DNA from: Microglena sp. YARC
Taxonomy: Eukaryota > Chlorophyta > Chlorophyceae > Chlamydomonadales > Chlamydomonadaceae
DNA: 64,000 nt
Direction: 5' to 3'
Assembly (NCBI GenBank): GCA_022414725.1
Contig: CM039466.1
Span: 31,224,430-31,288,429, forward strand
The position numbers and the translations under genes were made by a program. Under the pieces are notes generated by a model. That model was given only the letters and a program-made list of their open reading frames with translations. It had not been told where the DNA came from and searched no databases. Within the stretch, counting starts at the first letter, position 1, and each line of letters starts with the position of its first letter. Of this stretch, positions 54,181 through 61,084 are shown piece after piece.

Positions 54181-56330
54181 ATTGTAGGGAGCGCTTGGGC
54201 CATGGGGATTGTCATTTCCATGGTGCAGGTATCAGGCTCCTGGTCACCGGGAGTGACCCCAATCATGGTGCAAAAGATCGGGGGGGTGGCCCATAAGCTT
54301 GCAAAGGAAGCCACTGTGAGAGAGCAATCTAGGCCACGCCACCAATCTTGACAGAAGGCGCCATTATCAAGGTGTCGAAGATCCGTCTGGGTGCGCATCC
54401 AGTCCCTGGCGATGGCTTGGTGTAGGTGGCCAAGGGCAAGGCAGATAGCCTTGTGGTGAAGGGGCTCAGAATGGTCCAGTCTGTCAGCCCGGGGCGAACG
54501 GACTTGCCATATCGCCCCCAAGGTGGTTATGCGTAGGAAGGACCACAACCTTAGGGTAGAGGGAGGAGGGGGTGTCCCGGGCCAAAGGGTGATGTCGTCA
54601 CGGAGGAGGAAGAAGGGGCGACGAGGAAGGCGCTGCCCACCGGTGAGGGTCTCCCAGGTGGAAAGGAGCCAGTCTATGACAGGGGCAGAATCAGGGCATT
54701 CCAAGAAAGCGTGAGACATGGTGTCAGCAGTGTGCAGCTGCAAGCTGTCTGGGCTGGAGCAGACTATGGAGGGGAGGTCGTCTTGGTTGACACGTTGGAA
54801 GCGTCCTCGTACATGGGCAAGGAACGCATTGTAAAAAAAAAAAAAAAATTGCAGCCCAGGGTGCCATGAAGCAAGCTCCGGCAAGTGATGGAATAAGGAC
54901 GGTGGATAGTCTTGTCTGCGAGGCGTACCCACACCTGCGAAAAGCCTGCACGTAGAGGGAGGGAGACTTGAGGTTCGTCCTGTCTTTGAGCAGTTCTCTC
55001 CGCTGGGCCTGGACGGGGGGGGGCGGACACGTTGTAAGTCCACCCAAGCGTTCTGAGGGAGGTCTTCAGGGGAGAGGACTGGAATAGGGGGGACAACGAG
55101 CGCTCTCTCTGTTGCTGAGGCAATCCATCGGGATTCAAGACCACGGAGGCCTCGCAGGTCAGGGTTAGTGCTAGGGTGAGTGTTCAAGGTGGAGGGGGGT
55201 AGAATGCTCCACAGCCTGGGCCAAGCAGCACGTTCCTCTGTATAACCTCGCACAAAATGGGGGGAACTGGGGCTTTGTTGCATGATATGTTGGTGAAGAA
55301 GGGCCTGCCGTGCTTGGCGCACAGAGAGTTCAAGAAGGTTCACCTCAGTATCATCATGGAGGTGGAGACCCCAAGTTGTTGGGTCCAGTTGGAGGTCCTC
55401 CCTAAGACCAAACCAGCCATGGTTCCAAGAGCTCTTGCCTCTGGTGGGGGGGGGAGCCTTGCTGGATCAGCTGCTCCTCAAAGTCTGCCCGTAACCATGC
55501 CTCTCGAGGTTTCTTGCGTAGGGTGATGAGGGCAGCTTGGGGGTGTCCCTGGGGGGGAGGGAAGGAAGGGTGAGAGGGTGCAACCGGCCAGGGGGCCAGA
55601 CCTCCCAAAGACGGTCCTCTCCAGTGAGGAGATCTGGCCCCTCTGCAAGGGGACCAGCAGGGGCCACAGCGGGAAAGAGCTTCCATATGGGAGGTGGAAG
55701 TTCAGGAAGGAGGACAGCATCCCACCAGGGGTCTGGCAGAGAGGAGAGGATGAAGTCGAGGTCTTGGACAGCAGCGGGAGGGAGGTGAGCTCGTTGTTGA
55801 TGAGCTGAGCGGATGTCCTTGAGACGGTGCCACGAGAGTGCTTGGGAGGAGAGCACTTGGTTTGAGATGATGGGCATGGACAGAAAACGAGGGGTGTTGT
55901 TGAAGGTGGTTTCCAGAAGGATGAATTGGGGGCACTGCATGGGCGGAGTGATAATTCTACGAATGTTCAGAAGGAGAAAAGCCTCTGCACTTTCCCGAGC
56001 CAAGTTGGTGGTGATTGAGGCGATGTCCACAGAAGACGGGGCAGTGACCAGGGCATGGTATCCACTTGCCTGACCTGGAGGAAGGCGCACAGCCCGTGAA
56101 ATCTCGTGACGGTAGAGCTGCTGCCAGGGGTGAGCTGTGTAACTGAAGAGGAGCCATGTGGTCTTGGTCAGCATAGCTGCCGAGTGGGAAGCAAGATGGG
56201 GTACAGCAAGCCCTCCTCGATGAAAAGGAAGGACGGCTGTCCCGAAGCGGGGGAAGAGGTGTCCTGTACGTGGTGATTCCTCCTCCTGAAGGCTAGAGGT
56301 TGCAACAAAGGCATTGAGAGAAGATTGCAA
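54093..56330 (-). pseudogene. LINE ORF2 C-terminal region (post-RT thumb to zinc knuckle), broken
   Basis: The first part (56330-55467) has a GGLAVPHLASHSAAMLTKTT stretch and a following HPWQQLYRHEIS, typical of the segment after the RT domain in non-LTR elements. After frameshifts in the C run near 55551 and near 55405, a 416-codon frame (55343-54093) continues through ERALVVPPIP, HHLPELASWHPG, the zinc-knuckle region and an Asp-Pro tail. The knuckle reads CSSPDS...SHAFLEC, so the second cysteine is serine. A 16-nt poly(T) with ACAATGCG is inserted at 54825-54848. RT catalytic motifs and endonuclease lie upstream of the truncation and are absent. Not functional. Confidence 0.78.
54825..54848 (+). 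mobile_element. Ultra-short poly(A) insertion in the LINE
   Basis: The plus strand reads CGCATTGT followed by 16 A. The intact LINE (plus copy near 52765) has only CTTG at this point. TTGTA(n) resembles the family's own 3' terminus (TTTGTA(n) at 52277), so this may be an almost completely 5'-truncated retrotransposition, or a sequencing artefact. Confidence 0.45.
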
Positions 56331-56362
56331 CTAATGGGCGTTCCTGCTTCCCAACGGATTTC

Positions 56363-56652
56363 CAATCTTACGATCACTTTTTGGGGGTCTTTTGATGCTT
56401 TCCAAATGCAATCTTATGATAAAAATCGTAAGATTGTAGTCAATTTTGACAAAATATGCTTGAAATGAGCTTGAAAGACGGAGAAACGTACAGATTGCGA
56501 ATGTTACAACGTTGAAATGCCATATTTTGTAACAAAAGGTGTTAACATCAATTCGTGTCTTACAATTATAATTGTAAGAAATAAAGGGAAAGCGGACGGT
56601 TATAAGTCGGCAGGCAGAATTCAGCTTTTACATCTTACAATAAAATCGTAAG
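56363..56652. repeat. Cluster of CTTAC...GTAAG hairpins downstream of the minus-strand gene
   Basis: Three hairpins occur in the 300 bp between the LINE and the stop codon of the minus-strand gene. CAATCTTATGAT/ATCGTAAGATTG is at 56409-56436 (11 of 12 paired, AAAA loop). The perfect palindrome CTTACAATTATAATTGTAAG is at 56559-56578. CTTACAAT/ATCGTAAG is at 56634-56652. A further half, CAATCTTACGAT, is at 56363. They could be 3'-end processing signals, transposon-end repeats or transposase-binding sites. No other gene is seen in 56336-56693. Confidence 0.65.
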
Positions 56653-58076
56653 TATAATTCATTAGTAAAAAAAACGGCTATGTGTCAAACATCTTACTCC
56701 TCCTCCTCCCCCCCCTCCTCGTCCTCCTCTTCCTCCTCCTTCTCCTCCTCCATGTCCCCATCCCCATCTTCCTCCTCCTCCATCTCCTCCTCCTCAGCAA
56801 TGTCTGCATTGTCTCCATCGATTGCACAGCCTCTGCCCTGGTGTCCTTCTTCAATGGATTGACAAGCTAGGAGCATGCTTGTGTGGTACTTTCTCTGGAT
56901 CTTCATACCCTTGGTGGGTTCGCAGCTAAATTGAAATGCGTTCAATGGGAATATCGCCCGTCCATGTTGCTTTTCTCCTAACCCCACGGTAATAGGCACA
57001 AGCTTGTGGTCCATCCAATCTTCTGGCCAAGTTGGGTATTGTGTTTCAGTGTACACCAACTTCTGAGCCCCAGAGTACAAGGGCTTTAAATACACACATT
57101 CCACTTCTCCATTCACTGGTAGTGATTTGACCTCCACCACGTCCCATCCTCTCAATCCGCTAGAGTCATCCATTTGTACCTTGACCACAGCGACATGACC
57201 AACAACCAAATCAGTAGTGGGCTCGTAGGCTATTCTTCTATCCGGCTTCGTCCCTTGTGAAGAATATAAGTACAACACATCCTCCTCCTCTGGCCTTTCC
57301 ATATTAGTCTCCAAAGTGTGTGCGACCTTCATAGTCTTGGCAATCTCGTACTTGCAGGTAAAATGTCTGACACATCCATGGACAAGACATCCAATGCTGC
57401 TATCAAGCGCTTGGCCATTGATTTCTCAGACTGTGTCAGAACACGACTGGTTGCTGACAACCTCCGATGGGAAGTCGACAAAATGTTGGTCTTTCGGGTA
57501 CTCCCCAGTCACAGCATCATCTGGTTGAGTGCTCCAATAACTCTTCTCAACGTTGAAGAAATCAGTCCACCACTTTATTGCTGGCTTCCCAAGTTTCACG
57601 AAGCTTCTCGGCAATATGTTTGAAGGACTGGGCATGGGATGGGCCATCGGCTGCTGGTTCATCCATCGGCTGCTGGTCATCGGCTGCTGGTTCTAGAAGG
57701 TCCTCCGCTGCGTGTCGTACACGGACATCAGCTACGGGTCCTGCACAGTCGTCACCGGCGGTTTGTACAGGTTCATCGGCCATGTGGCCTGCAAGGACGT
57801 CACCTCCGGGCTTCTCGTTATGAATAGTCTTCCAGACAGCCGCCCAGTTTGCCTCGATATTCTCGAGCTCTTCAATCTTGATCTTGGGGGCTTCCTTAAA
57901 TACTGTTCTGGTGTCCACCAGTGGGAAGCCTTGGAGGACGTAAATAGGTTCAGCGTCATTGTCCCACTGTCCTCTCCAAGATCCTGACTCGTCATACTCC
58001 TTGTAATAGACCCCTGCAGTTGTTGGTGTGCAAACATGTATTGTATATTAGTGAATCATTTAGGACACCCATATTC

Positions 58077-58096
58077 CTCCCGACTATACTCGGGAG
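58077..58096. repeat. CTCCCGA hairpin, copy in intron 4
   Basis: CTCCCGACTATACTCGGGAG, a perfect 7-bp stem. It shares the flank CACCCATATTC with the copy 130 bp away in the same intron. Confidence 0.85.
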
Positions 58097-58206
58097 CATC
58101 CCTTGGATAATACATCCTAGGTCCTAGGTACAACTTCCTTTGTATCATTTAATTTCTATTGAAGACTGTACATGTAAATCAATGAGGACATGGCACACCC
58201 ATATTC

Positions 58207-58226
58207 CTCCCGAGCATAATCGGGAG
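58207..58226. repeat. CTCCCGA hairpin, second copy in intron 4
   Basis: CTCCCGAGCATAATCGGGAG, a perfect 7-bp stem, again preceded by CACCCATATTC. Confidence 0.85.
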
Positions 58227-58922
58227 CATTGTGCAGACAGTACATACACGCACGGTAGCATTTAATTTGTAAATATCAGTATATCAAGTATTCTTACCGA
58301 CTCTCCCGTTGGACCTTTCGTTATCTTGAATGCGTGTAAACGGCGATGAACTCCTTTGACGGTGCTAGTGCCATGACCGAACAACTTGTAAACGTTGTCT
58401 AGGAGGACAGCGGAGAAGTCCCCTATAGAGGTCACGGACGTCTTGCCTTGTGTAAGGCCCATTTTCTTGAATAAGTTACCAACAATGCCCATCAGATGGT
58501 CCAGGGTGTACACTTCCATGTTCTTTAACCCTTGCGAGATCACAGAGTACTTTTGGTCAAGATTGCTATGTGTGTGTCCGGGAGGAGAGGAAATGGACGT
58601 ACACTTCCTCAAACCAGTTCATCTCAACCAACAAGGACAAGTATGCGAACATGAAAGCGTTCTTGTTGTTCTTTGCCGCGTTGTCCATTTGCAAGAAGCA
58701 ATACGGTGGAAGCTGCCCCTCTTCTTCAAGGACCCGGTTGAAGAAATGTTGGAAGCATGATATAGTCAGATTGATGGACTGCGAGTAGAATGGCAAAGCC
58801 AATAACCAATGAAGCCTCTTCCCTGGGAGAATAATCCTGAGTTAACATAGAAGGAAACATGAAGTCAGAATATTAGCATTATTTTGTTAAGTAATCATTT
58901 CAAGTTTTAAATACTGTGTATG

Positions 58923-58942
58923 CTCCCGATTATGATCGGGAG
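58923..58942. repeat. CTCCCGA hairpin, copy in intron 3
   Basis: CTCCCGATTATGATCGGGAG, a perfect stem of at least 7 bp. It is followed by GACA, as in the 61.8-63.6 kb array. Confidence 0.85.
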
Positions 58943-59639
58943 GACATGTCCTACATGCGCTGTATTTGTACTCACCCATGATGCGTGTCTTTAGAAGTTC
59001 ACCTCCTGCGGTCTTCTTTGTATGTGAGAAGTGGCGTGACTGAGGAAGATTAGTCTTCTTGTTGTCCATTGCATCAGCGGATGCGTGCAAGAAGAGCTTC
59101 GGATACTGTTCAGACAGTTTTTCACGGATGTCATACCTACGCCGACCAATGGAAATCTGATTACGGTGCACAGCCTGACTGACGAAGTTCATCAACTGCT
59201 GGCTGAAACGTAGTGGTCAGGAGTCTGGCTCGGTACTTGACGCAGTCGTCGCACTTGGCAAAAGGCTGCCAAGTCTTTATCTTCACGTTCCACCAATGTG
59301 CATGCCATAGTTTACGCAAACTGCTGTATAATGTTCTGGGAGGAACCATGCCGTTCTTCTTCATGTCCCTAAAGACAGCTTGCTTGCTTTGAAATATGCC
59401 GCAATGTAAAAAAATCAAAGGGCGCATGACCTTAGATTTTTTCCTTCCTCTAGATCCTGGAGCATATGAAGTCTGGTGCGGCATTGACTCCCCAAACTCA
59501 TCTACGAGAGATTTCATCGCAGCGTTGAAATTGTCCCTCAACACTGCGGGTGCACTCCTCTTCCTCCTCACCTTCACAGCAGGTTCAAACCTAGACAGGG
59601 TCCAATGGAACGAGGTTAGGTCGCTTATTGTTATGGATG

Positions 59640-59659
59640 CTCCCGATTATAATCGGGAG
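59640..59659. repeat. CTCCCGA hairpin, copy in intron 2
   Basis: CTCCCGATTATAATCGGGAG, a complete 20-bp palindrome. A degenerate second copy lies at 59702-59720 in the same intron. Confidence 0.85.
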
Positions 59660-59921
59660 GGTAGAATGGATCATTATACGGTTGCCTGATGTATTGGGTT
59701 GTCCCGAGCATAATCGGAGGAAGCAAAGTGCACTGTAACCACATGAGAATTCGGGATAACTTACTCTCTGTTGTTTTTGATCTGACCACTTATCGCAAGC
59801 CATGCATTTGAACCGATTACGGATGCAGCCTGATAAAATGACTTGCAAACGTCAACGCCCAATATCCTGAACGAGCAAAATAATCGTTAAGTTCGAGTCA
59901 TAATACATTTCAAAAATCTGT

Positions 59922-59957
59922 AGGCGCATCAGGCGCATCAGGCGCTTCAGGCGCAAG
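59922..59957. repeat. 9-bp minisatellite in intron 1
   Basis: Four copies of AGGCGCATC and variants in the intron between exons 1 and 2, the only intron of this gene without the CTCCCGA hairpin. Confidence 0.85.
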
Positions 59958-60406
59958 ATCAAATTATTGACAACCTACCTTTGTGAGTAACGGTTCTACA
60001 CGGATGTAACAATTTCAAATTTCAAATTACAACATACCTTGTCGACACACTCCTTGTCCCTGTCTTGCGATCCCGCTTGCTTGCCAGTGCATTCAATTCG
60101 ATGTAGCATCGACGTTGCCTTTCGGCAGGTTCGAGCTCGGCGAATTCATTTCGTCGTTCGCGAATTACATCCTGTGGGAGTACCAAGTGACATGTGTTCT
60201 TGCACTTACAGGTAATAAGCTTGTCGAATTGATTCACGGTATCAGAGTTGGTAACTATGTCGCTCTCTTCGGCTGGCACGGTTTCGATCGCATCGTCGCC
60301 ACTGGAATTCTCGAAATCTAGTTGTCGACGTCGAGGTACCGGCAACATAGGCTCAAACCCAGTGGTGTATGCCCAATCCAATTCCTGGGGAAGGGGTAGC
60401 GTCCAT

Positions 60407-60876
60407 TTTGCCCCTTCCCCTCAAAGAAACTAAGCCTGCCAAGATGATAAGAAGGAATCGACAGTGGGCCTGCCGTCGGGTGAGTGATCGCGGAACCCGG
60501 GACCAGCCAAATGTACCGGGGTCGATCTGTACCGCTACCAGCAGACTAGACCGGGACCAGCAACTTCCGACTATACTCGGGAGCTTTGACATAGACCGGG
60601 CCTAGCAAACTGCAAGGGCTAATACTGTAAGAATCAATTCGGGAACACAAGACTGTATTTTGCAGTACGTGAATAACTAGAGGCCATAGTTCGACGCTGT
60701 CCAAGGTCCTATCAGTTTGCTTGCTATGTCGGTATTATGCCGCCGAAGGACCCTGACGAGGTGAATTCTTTTAAGAGACCCCTTCTTTCCTAACTTCCAA
60801 CCTACGCAAACCGATTCACGTCGTAAACAAACGCGGAGAGACATTTTCTCCAACTTCGTAACAACCCATTCAAGGG
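60407..60876. promoter_or_regulatory. Intergenic region between divergent genes
   Basis: 470 bp separate the putative 5' end of the minus-strand gene from the first plus-strand open frame. It holds CCGGGACCAGC repeats (near 60499 and 60551) and one degenerate CTCCCGA hairpin (60565-60583, left arm TTCCGA). No TATA box can be assigned with confidence. By position it should contain both promoters. Confidence 0.4.
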
Positions 60877-61083
60877 TTGTTCCCGGGGAAAATACCTAAG
60901 CAGCAACCTGTGCAACCTAAACCTTTACGCTCTGGTGCTGTAGCTACCCAGCCTGCGCAACCTCGACGACCAGCTGCAGTGCCTGCGCAACCTCGACAAC
61001 CAGCTGCAGTGCCTGCGAAACCTCGACTGTTGCAACCTAGGACTCTGTCCTTCAATACAGTTGAGAGCTTTGCAAAACAGTAG
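60877..61083 (+). other. Short Pro/Gln-rich open frame with 30-bp repeat
   Basis: 68 codons containing PAQPRRPAAVPAQPRQPAAV, encoded by a 30-bp direct repeat (60952-61028, about 2.6 copies). It ends in TAG one base before the ATG at 61085. It could be an upstream ORF, a 5' exon whose junction I cannot see, or chance coding in a repeat. Confidence 0.3.
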
Positions 61084-61084
61084 C

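Larger units (their letters stand above)
53569..56335 (-). mobile_element. Longest LINE copy, minus strand, 5' truncated
   Basis: The 3' end is a T-rich stretch at 53570-53582 followed by the family 3' UTR (53583-53865). Next come the GATCTA repeat (53866-54180), the C-terminal ORF2 region (54181-56330) and a 5' truncation near 56335. Compared with the copy at 49489, the 3' UTR lacks about 300 bp (equivalent to 49690-49985) as well as the two nested insertions. The copy supplies the reference for reconstructing the order of the other fragments. Confidence 0.8.
56694..60406 (-). pseudogene. DUF7869-type transposase-like gene, multi-exon, frameshifted
   Basis: Exons inferred from GT-AG sites: about 60406-60038, 59866-59765, 59590-58976, 58822-58298 and 58013-56694. 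Exon 1 is acidic and has KCKNTCHL. Exon 2 has LGVDVCKSFYQAASVIG. Exon 3 has KCDDC, then SADAMDNKKTNLPQ. Exon 4 has LPPYCFLQMDNAAKNNKNAF and then PPGHTHSNLDQKYS. The pattern ADAMD, QMDNAA..NKN and GHTHSNLD is that of DUF7869 proteins; I infer an RNase H-like DDD/E catalytic core. Exon 5 encodes a polar linker, a WTDFFNVEKSYW region, a globular part (VVGHVAVVKVQMDD) and a Glu-rich tail. Defects: frameshifts near 59215, 58590 and 57575, a phase mismatch at the exon 4/5 junction, and TGA at 57428-57426. The 34 nt before the 59215 shift end TTTCAG with CTGAC upstream, so a tiny intron is an alternative there. The start is uncertain: ATG at 60406 is in another frame from LPLPQELDWAYTT. Pseudogene or error-containing assembly of a live gene. 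Confidence 0.7.

Noticed and set aside
57578..57987. Plus-strand frames over 57318-58760
   Set aside because: Shadows of the minus-strand exons. They cross the splice sites and lack domain motifs.
60353..60605. Frames on both strands upstream of exon 1
   Set aside because: They overlap the intergenic region, contain hairpin and CCGGGACCAGC repeats, and do not connect in frame with exon 1.
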